Under the pieces are notes generated by a model. It worked only from the letters and a program-made list of their open reading frames with translations, was not told the DNA's origin and ran no database searches. A stretch of 64,000 nucleotides of DNA from an uncultured Prevotella sp. (GTDB lineage Bacteria > Bacteroidota > Bacteroidia > Bacteroidales > Bacteroidaceae). Location of the stretch: the NCBI GenBank assembly GCA_900315955.1, contig ONBC01000016.1, positions 41,982 through 105,981 on the forward strand, given 5' to 3'. The stretch's first letter is position 1. Each line of letters opens with the position of its first letter. The position numbers were made by a program, and so were the translations under genes. Below, piece by piece: positions 45,935-55,379 of this stretch.

Positions 45935-46295
45935 GGGCTTGTATGGATTTGACGGCAAGACGAAATCGTATGTAAGCACGCGGAGCCTCGTTGGCTAGCT
46001 CCATAATCTGAGTGAACACAAATTTAATTGGCGAGATTACTGGCTTAATCCCTGCGCCAGGCGCGGGGACGAGACATCGCTCCGAGGATCTTTTTCCGAA
46101 TCTGAAGGTTCAGCGGTGCAGACTCAATCGGAAATAGTCTGGGATAGCTCCATATCTCAGATGAAAAGCTTTAGGAGATAAGACGGCAGTTGGTGGTTCA
46201 GGTCTTGCTGCCGTACGAAAATGAAGGCTGGAATAAGCGTGTAGAAAGCATAGGGCTTCCTTGTTCGGACCGGGGTTCGACTCCCCGCAGGTCCA
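45935..46295 (+). ncRNA. ssrA: Transfer-messenger RNA (tmRNA), tag region apparently damaged
   Basis: The 5' end GGGCTTG pairs with 3' CAGGTCC to form the tRNA-like acceptor stem; GTATGGATTTGACGGC follows as the usual D-loop-like start, and CGGGGTTCGACTCCCCG is the T-arm. About 361 nt, a normal size. tmRNA with SmpB rescues stalled ribosomes and tags the product for proteolysis. The tag should read like GE-N/T-NYALAA then stop, starting at a GGC resume codon. Here GGCGAG is followed by ATTACTGGCTTAATCC: the TAATCC end is present, but only 16 nt lie from GGC to TAA where 27 are expected, and the TAA is out of frame. About 11 nt seem to be missing. Confidence 0.88.
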
Positions 46296-46344
46296 CAATA
46301 TGAAGACAGGCTGTCAGAATCTCTGACAGCCTGTCTTCATATTG
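46296..46344. terminator. Perfect 23-bp hairpin directly after tmRNA
   Basis: Arms 46296-46318 (starts CAATATGAAGACAGG) and 46322-46344 are exact reverse complements with a 3-nt loop. It begins one base after the tRNA-like discriminator, so it could terminate transcription or mark a 3' processing site. No T-run follows, which is unusual for an intrinsic terminator. Confidence 0.75.
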
Positions 46345-46459
46345 TCACAAGATTATTCCCATCCAACATTTTCTCTTCATTCAAACTGAGGCGCGATGCA
46401 AGCATAGCGGTGCACAAGATGAAGGTGATACTAATTTACCAAACTTTTACTTCTTTTCC

Positions 46460-46490
46460 TTGCACTATTGAATACTTCCATGTACCTTTG
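46460..46490 (+). promoter_or_regulatory. Promoter of the MATE exporter gene
   Basis: TTG (46460-46462), 20-nt spacer, TACCTTTG (46483-46490), 22 nt before the start codon at 46512. Confidence 0.65.
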
Positions 46491-46511
46491 CCCTAACATT
46501 TAGGAAAGGTT

Positions 46512-47843
46512 ATGCTTCACCATCACGATAATTTCACCTATCTCACGTCGGCTCCCATCCATCGGGTCATCCCTTCCATGGCTGTGCCAACGATCATCAG
46601 CATGCTTGTCACGAGTCTGTACAACTTGGCAGATACGTTCTTCGTAGGGCGTATCAACACCCAGGCAACGGCGGCTATCGGTGTGGTTTTTTCGCTGATG
46701 TTCTTTGTGCAGGCTTTCGGATTCTTCTTCGGTCATGGCTCGGGCAACTATATCTCGCGTGAGCTCGGTGCCCGACGGCATGACAATGCAGCGAAAATGG
46801 CAGCCACCGGCTTCGTCTTCTCCTTCTTGATGGGCGTGTTGATAATGATTGTCGGCTTGCTGCTGCTTCGACCACTGTCTCTTGCACTGGGGGCCACACA
46901 GAGCATCCTACCTTATACTATGGACTATCTCGGCATCGTGCTCTTGGGAGCCCCTTTCCTGACCGCTTCGTTGACGTTGAACAATCAGCTTCGCCTGCAA
47001 GGCAACGCGGCGTATGCCATGGTGGGGATCGTCACGGGTGCCGTACTCAATGTAGCCCTTGACCCATTACTGATCTTTGTCTTCAATCTCGGCATCCGTG
47101 GAGCAGCCATTGCTACGGTTATCGGACAGGTCGTGAGTTGTATTATCCTTTTCTTCATGACGCGCCACGAGGAAAGCATTGCGATCCGCTTCAAAAACTT
47201 CTCCCCTTCCTGGAAGGCTTTCAAGGAAATATTCTTCGGTGGCAGTCCGAGTCTGAACCGCCAGGGAATGATGTGCCTCTCAGTGATGCTTCTCAACCAT
47301 GCGGCAGGCTCCTTTGGCGATGCTGCCATTGCGGGAATGTCTATCGTCAACCGGGTGACAATGATGATCATGGCGTTTGTCATTGGTCTGGGTCAGGGCT
47401 TCCAGCCAGTCTGCGGCTTCTGCTATGGTGCCAAGCTCTTTCCACGCTTGCGCCAGGCCTATTGGTTCACGGTGAAGGTCGGCTTCGTCTTCCTGCTCTG
47501 CTGTGCTGTTTTTGGCTGGTTCTTCTCGCCGCATGTCATCGGTCTCTTTCGCAATGACCCTGAAGTCATTGCCGTGGGTACGGTGGCATTCCACTGGCAA
47601 CTATGCTCCTTGCCGCTCAACATCTTCACGATGAGTGGCAATATGCTGACCCAGACCTGTCGCAAGCCGGTGGCTGCCAATATCCTTGCCGCGGCCCGCA
47701 ATGGTCTGTTCTTCATCCCGTTTATTCTTATCCTCCCCCATTTTTTCGGGCTTCAGGGCGTTGAGATGTGTCAGACTTGGAGTGATGTGTGTGCCTTCAC
47801 ACTTTCCGTTCCGATGATTCTGCATACGTTGAAGAATCTATAA
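46512..47843 (+). CDS. MATE-family efflux transporter
   Basis: 443 residues with about 12 hydrophobic segments in two homologous halves. Family motifs: SMAVPTIISMLVTSLYNLAD near the N-terminus, DTFFVGRINTQATAAIGVVF, GSGNYISRELGARR, and GLGQGFQPVCGFCYGAK in the second half. Exports drugs or metabolites by cation antiport across the inner membrane; substrate unknown. Single-gene unit. Confidence 0.9.
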   Translation: MLHHHDNFTYLTSAPIHRVIPSMAVPTIISMLVTSLYNLADTFFVGRINTQATAAIGVVFSLMFFVQAFGFFFGHGSGNYISRELGARRHDNAAKMAATGFVFSFLMGVLIMIVGLLLLRPLSLALGATQSILPYTMDYLGIVLLGAPFLTASLTLNNQLRLQGNAAYAMVGIVTGAVLNVALDPLLIFVFNLGIRGAAIATVIGQVVSCIILFFMTRHEESIAIRFKNFSPSWKAFKEIFFGGSPSLNRQGMMCLSVMLLNHAAGSFGDAAIAGMSIVNRVTMMIMAFVIGLGQGFQPVCGFCYGAKLFPRLRQAYWFTVKVGFVFLLCCAVFGWFFSPHVIGLFRNDPEVIAVGTVAFHWQLCSLPLNIFTMSGNMLTQTCRKPVAANILAAARNGLFFIPFILILPHFFGLQGVEMCQTWSDVCAFTLSVPMILHTLKNL

Positions 47844-47962
47844 TAAGTGAAACGTGTAATGCGAAGCGATTAAAAATGGAGAGTGGGATAAAGAGTTTAT
47901 CCTTGAGAAATGAGATTCTCCTGAATTATGCGTAACTTTGCAATCAAATATAAACATTTGAC

Positions 47963-48955
47963 ATGAAAAACACGAATTTGGAAGGCTGGGGGCTGATGCT
48001 CCTGCTCTCCTTCCTCACGCTGAGCCTCTTCGCGCAGGGACCGAACAACAGCGATACTTACTATAAGGATGCTGACGGACTCAAGGGGCAGGCGTTGAAG
48101 ACAGCGATGTTCAAGATCATCAAGACACATAATGAATTATCATACAAGAAACTGTGGACTGCCTTCAAAAGGACCGACATGCGCTCCGACGGCAAGGTAT
48201 GGGATATGTATTCCAATGTCACCAACTTCACCTTTGGCAATGATCAGGCAGGCAACTATAAGGAAGAAGGCGATGTCTATAATCGCGAGCATTCCTTCCC
48301 TAAGAGCTGGTTTAAGGAGGACAAGCCGATGTACACCGACTTAGTGCATCTGGTGCCCACCGATGCCTACGTCAACGGCCGGCGCGGCAACTATCCCTTT
48401 GGAGAAACGAAAGGTGAAAAATACAAATCGAAAAACGGCTTCAGCAAGTTGGGCTCCTGTACCTATCCCGGCTACACAGGTATCGTTTTTGAGCCCAACG
48501 ATGAATACAAAGGCGACTTTGCGCGCATCTACTTTTATATGGCCACGGCCTATGAGGACAAGATCACCGGGTGGTCGCAAAGCGCGATCCTGCAGAGCAA
48601 TGCGTATCAGCCTTATAAGGACTGGCAGCAGAAGATGCTGATGGAATGGTCGGAGAAAGACGCGGTGAGCCAGAAGGAGATCGACCGCAATGCCGGTATC
48701 TATACGTTACAGAAGAACCGCAACCCCTTCGTCGATTATCCGGGGTTGGAAGAGTACATCTGGGGCAGCAAGAAAGATGTAGCCTTCTCCTATGACCATT
48801 ATCAGGAACCTACCGGGGTGACATTCATCACAGTGGAGACGAAACCTCTCGGTTCAGACGATTGGTACAATATGAACGGTCAGAAAATCGGCAAGAAGAA
48901 GCCTGCCAAGAAAGGTGTTTATATCCACCACGGAAAGAAAGTCGTGGTGGAATAA
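47963..48955 (+). CDS. Secreted endonuclease I family protein with C-terminal sorting-like tail
   Basis: 330 residues. Signal peptide ends near LFAQ. The endonuclease I domain (about 40-260) has the catalytic block YNREHSFPKSWF and DLVHLVPTDAYVNGRRGNYPFG, which includes the conserved histidine and asparagine metal site. The last 35 residues (WYNMNGQKIGKKKPAKKGVY then IHHGKKVVVE) resemble the short C-terminal module (Y-x-L-x-G-x-x, then K-G-I/V-Y-I-x-x-G-K-K) seen on many secreted Prevotella proteins. Probably a surface or extracellular nuclease. A TAACTTTG -7 motif is at 47933-47940. Its 3' end is only 19 nt from the convergent GH27 gene. Confidence 0.88.
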   Translation: MKNTNLEGWGLMLLLSFLTLSLFAQGPNNSDTYYKDADGLKGQALKTAMFKIIKTHNELSYKKLWTAFKRTDMRSDGKVWDMYSNVTNFTFGNDQAGNYKEEGDVYNREHSFPKSWFKEDKPMYTDLVHLVPTDAYVNGRRGNYPFGETKGEKYKSKNGFSKLGSCTYPGYTGIVFEPNDEYKGDFARIYFYMATAYEDKITGWSQSAILQSNAYQPYKDWQQKMLMEWSEKDAVSQKEIDRNAGIYTLQKNRNPFVDYPGLEEYIWGSKKDVAFSYDHYQEPTGVTFITVETKPLGSDDWYNMNGQKIGKKKPAKKGVYIHHGKKVVVE

Positions 48956-48974
48956 ACACATTGTATTAATAGAA

Positions 48975-50603
48975 TTATTGCAAGGTGGTCAGATCGATAC
49001 AATCGATATCGGGTGACCAACTTGCATTGTTACCGATCCGGATGACATTTAGTCCTTGATGGAGCGTTATCTTCATGGTTGCCTTTTTGCAACCCTCCCC
49101 GTAAGGGCATTCTGCTCTTCCTGCTTCTTTTCCATTGACCCATACAACCATGGTTCTCGTTTCCTTCGCTTTGTTGTATTGGTTGAGGCGGTCGTTGGCA
49201 TAAGTCACCTCGAGATTATATTCGCCGCCCTTCACACTGTAGACATCGTCCCATTGCATGTAGTTGCCTTTCTGACCGCCAACGTTAATGACACCCATGC
49301 CCCCGCTCGCGCCGGGGATAACAGCAGGAAGAATCTGATACTTGCGGTTGCCTAAGTCGTTGTACATCGGGAGATAAGCCCACTCAGCCTCATAGTGCCG
49401 TGGTTCAGCAATGCCCTGAGCCTCGAGCCTCAGACATGCTGTCGCATGAGGCTGTACGCTCATCAAGAGCTCGTTCTTCACGCTTTTGAGCCACTGATGA
49501 CGCAGAAGGTCACGCACCTTCACCTTTCCACTCAGGCATAGGTCAGCGAGCGGAACCCGGAACGTGCTTGCGGTATCAGCCGGATTATAGAGTGCTACGG
49601 CTCTGACGCCTCCGTTGCGCCGGACCAGATCCTTTGCCAAGACATAAGTCTCGCCTTGGTGCTGATAGACACGCGCCTGAAGGCCCAACGTGTCCTGGTC
49701 GACATCGATCAGCTCCTTATTCTTCAGCAAGGCAAGGCTCTGCGCTGGGAGCTTCGACAAGTCGCAGCCGATGAGCAACGGACTACTCATCATGCACCAC
49801 AAGCCAAAGTGAGTTTCATCCTCTGTATCGGTAAGGCCCTCGCCCTGCAATTGTCCTTTGCCTCGCATGCCAACGATCAGCATGTCCATGTCGTTGTAGT
49901 GGCTGTTGCGGGCATAAGCCGAGAGATAGAGGTTCTTGCCGATGACATATTTCAGCGAGTTCCAGTTGGTCTGGATATCACCACTGATACGCCAGGAACA
50001 AGCGAGCTTCTCAACCCAGGTTCCAGGAAACGCCCAACGGCAGATGTTAAGTTTCACGTCGGGGCGGCCATATTGCGCGATGGAGCGGGCGATAGACGTG
50101 TAGCGCCGGCGCTCATCCATACCCACCGACTGTGCTCCGCAATAGTCGACCTTGATGAAGTCGAAGTTCCAGTCCCGGAAATAGCGCTTACAGTCGGAAG
50201 CCTCATGGCCATACAATCCTGCTACATTACCGTTGACATCGTTGTCCCACATCGATCCGCAGGTGCGTGTGCCGGCATCAGAATAGATGCCCGCCTTCAG
50301 TCCCAACGAATGGATATAATCAGTCACGGGGAGCAAGCCATTGGGGAAACGCTGTGGGTTGGCTACAATGCCTCGTTTCTTATCCCGATAGCCGAAGAAG
50401 CCATCGTCGATATTCACATACTTATAACCCAACTTGCTCAGCCCTAACGAGTCAAGCAAGAATGCCTGGCGCTTGATAATGTTCTCACTGATGTGAACCT
50501 TAAACGCATTCCAGGAACTCCACCCCATCATTGGCCGGTCCTTTGCGGAGAACCCAGCCAATGAGGAGAGGAGTAAGGAAGAAAGCAAAAGAATTTTCTT
50601 CAT
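48975..50603 (-). CDS. Glycoside hydrolase family 27 alpha-galactosidase-like enzyme
   Basis: 542 residues. Signal peptide, then the GH27 barrel from PMMGWSSWNAFKVHISE. The likely nucleophile is Asp in FDFIKVDYCG and the acid/base Asp in CSWRISGDIQTNW. CGSMWDN and MMSSPLLIGCDLSKL are family features. After a beta-sandwich (about 325-395), residues about 400-542 look like a CBM35-type carbohydrate-binding domain ending IDCIDLTTLQ. Releases terminal alpha-galactose, or beta-L-arabinopyranose in some relatives. Last gene of the PUL transcript. Confidence 0.9.
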   Translation of the reverse strand: MKKILLLSSLLLSSLAGFSAKDRPMMGWSSWNAFKVHISENIIKRQAFLLDSLGLSKLGYKYVNIDDGFFGYRDKKRGIVANPQRFPNGLLPVTDYIHSLGLKAGIYSDAGTRTCGSMWDNDVNGNVAGLYGHEASDCKRYFRDWNFDFIKVDYCGAQSVGMDERRRYTSIARSIAQYGRPDVKLNICRWAFPGTWVEKLACSWRISGDIQTNWNSLKYVIGKNLYLSAYARNSHYNDMDMLIVGMRGKGQLQGEGLTDTEDETHFGLWCMMSSPLLIGCDLSKLPAQSLALLKNKELIDVDQDTLGLQARVYQHQGETYVLAKDLVRRNGGVRAVALYNPADTASTFRVPLADLCLSGKVKVRDLLRHQWLKSVKNELLMSVQPHATACLRLEAQGIAEPRHYEAEWAYLPMYNDLGNRKYQILPAVIPGASGGMGVINVGGQKGNYMQWDDVYSVKGGEYNLEVTYANDRLNQYNKAKETRTMVVWVNGKEAGRAECPYGEGCKKATMKITLHQGLNVIRIGNNASWSPDIDCIDLTTLQ

Positions 50604-50664
50604 AACAGTATAATATTAGTGGATAAATACATTATAATATAATAACGCACTAATAAACACTATA

Positions 50665-51759
50665 TTATTTACCGTTTGTATTTTCGTTGGGGAACGCATT
50701 GACGACAGCTTCATAAATGTTTTCGTCAACCTTAATGATCCATCCGTGACGGGAACCCGTAGGCGGCGTATTTGACATTATTGTCCACGACGTGTTCTCT
50801 AACGAGGAAGCTGAATACATGTTATACGGGTGTCCAGTTGTAGCATAAGCCTCCGTGTAGAGATACATCTTGCTTCCGTCGGGAGACGGGAAGATGATAG
50901 GAGCCTCATGCCATTCGCTTGTCTCCGTAATGTTAGGCCCGGGATTGCTGTAAGGTCCTGTAAGGCTCTGCGACTTCGCAATACGAATAGTCTTTCCGTA
51001 AGGTGAATGCTCCGGCCATCGTTCATCTTTCAGAACAGCATAATAAGTGTTGTTCTGCTTGTAGATGACTACATCGATGGTAGCACAATTAGCATCGGCA
51101 CCTGTGAAATTAAACAACCGCTTCGACTCTGTGAAGGTTTTGAAGTCCTTCGTCAGACAGTAGAACGTGCGGCGTGATTCCCATGAAGCATCGCCCTTCA
51201 GCCCGGAGACACCTGCATGCCAAGTAATCATATATTGGCCGGAAGCCTCATCATAGAAAAGCTTCGGAGCGCCGAACCACTCAGAGTTAACATACGTCAG
51301 GCCGTCAAAGGTCTTGCCTGTCAGTGAGAGCGCACTTTCAGGAAGTTCACGATGCCGCCAGGTGATGAGATCAGAGGTGAACCAAAGAATAAGATGATGG
51401 TTACCTGTACTCGACACCCCGAGCATGTACCACTTTCCGTCGCCGCCTTTGCAGATGTTTGGGTGACCGTAATAGTCGGTATTGATCTGCTGCGCGTCGT
51501 TCAGCTCGGTCCAGTCTACAGCATCGCGCGAGACCGCATAGTACAGGCGACCGTAGTTGTTCATCGTCATATGGGCAAAAATATAACCCCCGCCTTCGCC
51601 TGGCTTAAGATTCACGTCAGATGATTGCGATTCTGACTTCGGTACTATCACGTCAACATCCTTGCTCGAGTCGCAGGCTGCCAACGTCAAGGGCGCTATG
51701 AAAGCGAAGAGCAGCGACTTGAAAAGAGCCGGTGAAAAAAATCTATTTAACAACTTCAT
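50665..51759 (-). CDS. GH43-like five-bladed beta-propeller lipoprotein
   Basis: 364 residues. Lipoprotein signal (LTLAAC), a Ser-rich linker, then repeated propeller blades: GRLYYAVSRDAVDWTELND, HPNICKGGDGKWYMLG, LILWFTSDLITWRHRELPE, APKLFYDEASGQYMITWHA, and a late SEWHEAPIIFPSPDGSKMYL. The family (GH43, possibly GH117-related) commonly removes arabinose or galactose side chains. The acid residues cannot be assigned with certainty by eye. Its place between the binding protein and the GH27 enzyme says it acts on the same glycan. Confidence 0.75.
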   Translation of the reverse strand: MKLLNRFFSPALFKSLLFAFIAPLTLAACDSSKDVDVIVPKSESQSSDVNLKPGEGGGYIFAHMTMNNYGRLYYAVSRDAVDWTELNDAQQINTDYYGHPNICKGGDGKWYMLGVSSTGNHHLILWFTSDLITWRHRELPESALSLTGKTFDGLTYVNSEWFGAPKLFYDEASGQYMITWHAGVSGLKGDASWESRRTFYCLTKDFKTFTESKRLFNFTGADANCATIDVVIYKQNNTYYAVLKDERWPEHSPYGKTIRIAKSQSLTGPYSNPGPNITETSEWHEAPIIFPSPDGSKMYLYTEAYATTGHPYNMYSASSLENTSWTIMSNTPPTGSRHGWIIKVDENIYEAVVNAFPNENTNGK

Positions 51760-51793
51760 AATCCTATAGTCTATTGAAATTACGATCCGTTTA

Positions 51794-53365
51794 TTATTCT
51801 ACTTTCTTGCCATGGATACTTACCACTCGACGGGCATAAAGCTCAGCAATCTGGATACATGGGTTGGTTTTACGATACGACTGAGTGACCCGCACCTTAA
51901 GATAACGGCCCTTGGCAACACCCGAAGTGATGTTTGCCACCGGAGTACTGTACCAGACGACGGGGCCTCCATTGTAAGGAATGTTGGAAGCCGTGAGCGC
52001 GAGATGCCAGTCATTGCCATCGTTCAGCGTATTATAATTGGCAATGGAACCTCCATCATTGTAAGGCTTGAATGTGAAGGCATCAGCCATATAAAACTCT
52101 ACCTGCTTCGTATCCTTGAAACCTGGATCGTTGCCTACCGGGGCCGGTTTCTGAACTCCTACGCCATAAAGCGTCTCTTCCTGCCCTAAGTCGATGATAC
52201 AAACGATGTTTCCCGGACGGCGGCAGGCATCGAATGAATAATAGTAAGTGACATCATATTTTGAACCACTCTTATAGGTAATGCCATCGTAACGGAAGTC
52301 GTCACCTTTATAGTCAACAGCCGTCTGGAGGTGCCAGGGTGTGTTCCAATAAGTAGCAACATCACCATCAAGCATCTTTATGCACTGGAACTTCAAGCGG
52401 CGGTCGTCAGCATTACACAACGCTATCTTCCATTTCGAGCGGTCCATGTCCTCATAGCAGACGGATGGAGCCGTCACCTTCAGATAGCACACTTCGTCAG
52501 TCTTCTGCATGTTGACTGAAGAAAGATTCGTTATCTTCAAAGGCAGAAGATACGTCTTGTCTTCTTCAAGGCCCGTACGGCTGAGTTTCAAGTCAGCCGC
52601 GGCGCTCATGCCGTCTTTCTTCACGGTGACCGTCTTGTCAAGCGTGTAAGCAGCAGCGGGCAGCACACTGTAATCGGTACCCTGAGCCTCATTGTATGCC
52701 TTAACGAGCGACGCGCTTTGAGAATCGTCAAGGATACAAGAGATGTCTACATTATTATATTCACTCTGAGTGATCTCAAGCGGAATCTTGGCATCGAGAC
52801 TCTGATAAGTGATCTGCAAGTCATTGCTTCCGTTGCCCCATTGCAACTTGGGACGTTGTACGTTCAGCGTGAAGAGAACATGGCTCAGATCGCTGTTGAT
52901 GGTATCTGTAGAGCTGGTGAGCTCCACTGGGAGAACATAGGTAGCCTTCGTGTTACTTTGCATTGCCTCGTAGATAGCCTCTGGATTGAAACTGACCACC
53001 GTGTAGGTGTAAGCATCATCCTTTCCTAAGCTGAGATCGGCCCCATTGACAAACTTATAGCTGTTCTCAGGAATCACTTCTATCTCATCCGCCGCATAAC
53101 CCCACTTTTCGCAGGCCTCTGCCTTGGTCATCACACGCATGTGGAGAGTCGAAGACGACTCGGGATCACCTCCGCCACGCAGAATCAACAAGGAATCGAC
53201 AACAGCTTCCTGTGTGGTGTTCATAGAAAGGTGGATCGTGGAGTTGTCCTTGAAAGCGAACACTTTCTTATAACTGTCGGGGAAGAGGTTGTCTTTCTCG
53301 CTACATCCACACAGCAACGGCAGCACTAAAAGGGCAGCTGCCAATATATTGAATAACTTTTTCAT
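51794..53365 (-). CDS. DUF1735-containing surface glycan-binding lipoprotein
   Basis: 523 residues. Lipobox LLCGC. The N-terminal region has two DUF1735-like beta-sandwich modules (about 30-170 and 170-300, with SVLPAAAYTLDKTVTVKKDG). The C-terminal part (about 310-515, with MLDGDVATYWNTPWH and IDLGQEETLYGVGVQ, ending YLKVRVTQSYRKTNPCIQIA) resembles a discoidin (F5/8 type C) carbohydrate-binding domain. Proteins at this PUL position bind the target glycan at the cell surface. 27 nt from the SusD gene. Confidence 0.85.
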   Translation of the reverse strand: MKKLFNILAAALLVLPLLCGCSEKDNLFPDSYKKVFAFKDNSTIHLSMNTTQEAVVDSLLILRGGGDPESSSTLHMRVMTKAEACEKWGYAADEIEVIPENSYKFVNGADLSLGKDDAYTYTVVSFNPEAIYEAMQSNTKATYVLPVELTSSTDTINSDLSHVLFTLNVQRPKLQWGNGSNDLQITYQSLDAKIPLEITQSEYNNVDISCILDDSQSASLVKAYNEAQGTDYSVLPAAAYTLDKTVTVKKDGMSAAADLKLSRTGLEEDKTYLLPLKITNLSSVNMQKTDEVCYLKVTAPSVCYEDMDRSKWKIALCNADDRRLKFQCIKMLDGDVATYWNTPWHLQTAVDYKGDDFRYDGITYKSGSKYDVTYYYSFDACRRPGNIVCIIDLGQEETLYGVGVQKPAPVGNDPGFKDTKQVEFYMADAFTFKPYNDGGSIANYNTLNDGNDWHLALTASNIPYNGGPVVWYSTPVANITSGVAKGRYLKVRVTQSYRKTNPCIQIAELYARRVVSIHGKKVE

Positions 53366-53392
53366 TGTTTCGTTATTGGATTCGATTAATGA

Positions 53393-55360
53393 TTAATATC
53401 CGGGAGCCTGCACCATCTGCGGGTTGGCATAGACCTCATTATTGGATATCGGCAAGAGATACTCACGGTCGTTCCAGGCGAAGGGCTGGTCAATCTTTGT
53501 AGGTGTGTTGAACTGACCGAATGACGGAGACGTGCGTATGGCATCAAGACCAACGAAACAGTTGGTAGACAAGTACTTGTTTCCCTGCACATATCGGCGG
53601 ATATCATAGTAGCGATGACCCTCCTTGTAAAGTTCTACAAAGCGCTCGTCAAGAACGGTCTGAAGCAACGTCTTACCCGTCTCCTTGAGCGTTGACGGAG
53701 TGACATCAGGCACACCGGCGCGCTCACGGATCTTGTTGAGATACGTCAAAGCTTCTGTGGTATAAGCGTCACCTAAGTGAGCATCACACTCTGCAAGGTT
53801 CAAATAAAGCTCAGCAAGGCGGATGATTGGCCACGGGAAATTGCAACTTGAGATGTTGTTGTTAGTGCCCACGCCTGTATAGTAATAGTTGGGATGTGTG
53901 AACTTCTTGCTCAGGAAGCCGGTTACTGTATAGTTGCGCCGTCCGTAGAGCGTAGCATTGTAGCCACCTTCCAACGAGTCGCGCATGTTGCATATCAACG
54001 GTTTGCGCGCAGCAATCACGGGAGAATACTGATCGCCGTCAAAAGTGATCCAGGCATAGAACCGCGGTTCGCGATTCATGTTAAGGTTGATAATATTGCT
54101 GCTCTGAGAAGAATTAGCCGACTTGAACCAATCAGCCTCCTTTGAGAATTTAGGATCCTCGGCCGGCTGTAAACCGTTCTCCGTGTAGAAATGCTCTACG
54201 GTGAACAACGTCGGAGAAAGGCCACTCCAAGAGCCATGACGGTTGCCAAGATCGTTGATGAGCACAAAGTGAGGTACATTGGCATGCCAATAGTTGAGGT
54301 TGATATAGTACCCCCAAACCGTTTCGGTGTTGCCTTGATCAGGCAAAGCACAGTTGACATAACGCATGAGCATGACCCGCTTCTTGAAGTTGTCGTTCTC
54401 AGTATTGCTTGCTTCTTTACCAGGGATAGCAGGCAGCGGCACATTCTGATTGGCACGCAATTGTTCTGATGTAGTAATGTCGAGGAGCTTGCAGCCTATG
54501 CCTTCAGCAGCCTTGATAGCCTCCAGCGTAGCCTCGCGGGCTTTCACCCATTTGTTTGCATCATATTCATGGCTGACGAGCTCATTGCCATATCCCGGTG
54601 TCTGATAATTGGTGTTTTTCCACGAACGGTTGGGGAAACTGCCGTTCCACAACGGAGAAGCCGCATAAAGCAACAGACGGGCCTTGAGCGCTTTGCACGC
54701 CACTGAGGTGGCACGACCATACGAATTAGGATCATCGTAGCTCTCAGGCAGTGCCGTTGAGACTTCGTCGAGAAGGCTGTCGATGTAGTTGACACAATAG
54801 TCGAAATGTGAACGGCCCGGGAGCTCACTCTTGGAGATATTGCTGCTCTGCTTCTTGTCGATGATAGGAATAGGGCCATAAAGCTCCAAGGCGCGGAAAT
54901 GATAGTAAGCCTTCAAGAAAATAGCCTCTGCTTCGTATTGAGCTTTAGCCTGCGGGGTGAGATCTGGATTGTTATCCTTCAGCAGTTCGAGAAACTGATT
55001 GCAATAACCGATGCCATTGTAAAGATACACCCAGGGATAAGTAGACGATCCGTTGATGGAAGAGGGCGTGATGGCGTTCCACTGCGACTTCTGACCCATG
55101 CCACCCCATTCCTGCGGACACACGGTCTCATCGTTCTGTCCCTCGATGGCCTCATAGTTGATGGCGTTGTTTTGCGGCTGCTGCATATAACTGTAGCAGG
55201 AATAAAGCATCTTCAAGGCTGACTGGTTGTCGATAACCATGTCCTTGGTATCAGCCTGCTCCGTGGGGATGACGTCAAGATAGTCGCACGAAGCCATGAC
55301 GAGAGAGCTGCTCACGGCTACCATCCCTACAATATGATGTAATATTTTTGTTGTATTCAT
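53393..55360 (-). CDS. SusD/RagB-family lipoprotein of the ECF-regulated PUL
   Basis: 655 residues from the ATG at 55360 (MNTTKILHHIVGMV); the frame stays open for 87 codons upstream, but that overlaps the SusC gene and lacks a signal. Lipoprotein signal with MASC, then DYLDVIPTEQ, a TPR-like helical core, PIIRLAELYLNLAECDAHLG, and the C-terminal VLDERFVELYKEGHRYYDIRR and YLLPISNNEVYANP signature. Larger than the first SusD of this window because of insertions. Partner of the SusC gene 19 nt upstream. Confidence 0.94.
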   Translation of the reverse strand: MNTTKILHHIVGMVAVSSSLVMASCDYLDVIPTEQADTKDMVIDNQSALKMLYSCYSYMQQPQNNAINYEAIEGQNDETVCPQEWGGMGQKSQWNAITPSSINGSSTYPWVYLYNGIGYCNQFLELLKDNNPDLTPQAKAQYEAEAIFLKAYYHFRALELYGPIPIIDKKQSSNISKSELPGRSHFDYCVNYIDSLLDEVSTALPESYDDPNSYGRATSVACKALKARLLLYAASPLWNGSFPNRSWKNTNYQTPGYGNELVSHEYDANKWVKAREATLEAIKAAEGIGCKLLDITTSEQLRANQNVPLPAIPGKEASNTENDNFKKRVMLMRYVNCALPDQGNTETVWGYYINLNYWHANVPHFVLINDLGNRHGSWSGLSPTLFTVEHFYTENGLQPAEDPKFSKEADWFKSANSSQSSNIINLNMNREPRFYAWITFDGDQYSPVIAARKPLICNMRDSLEGGYNATLYGRRNYTVTGFLSKKFTHPNYYYTGVGTNNNISSCNFPWPIIRLAELYLNLAECDAHLGDAYTTEALTYLNKIRERAGVPDVTPSTLKETGKTLLQTVLDERFVELYKEGHRYYDIRRYVQGNKYLSTNCFVGLDAIRTSPSFGQFNTPTKIDQPFAWNDREYLLPISNNEVYANPQMVQAPGY

Positions 55361-55379
55361 TTCTATTGAAATTGCTTGT

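Noticed and set aside
46110-46298. A 62-codon minus-strand frame beginning MWTCGESNPGPNKE
   Set aside because: It lies across the 3' part of tmRNA; this reading is a familiar false gene produced by the T-arm of tRNA-like sequences.
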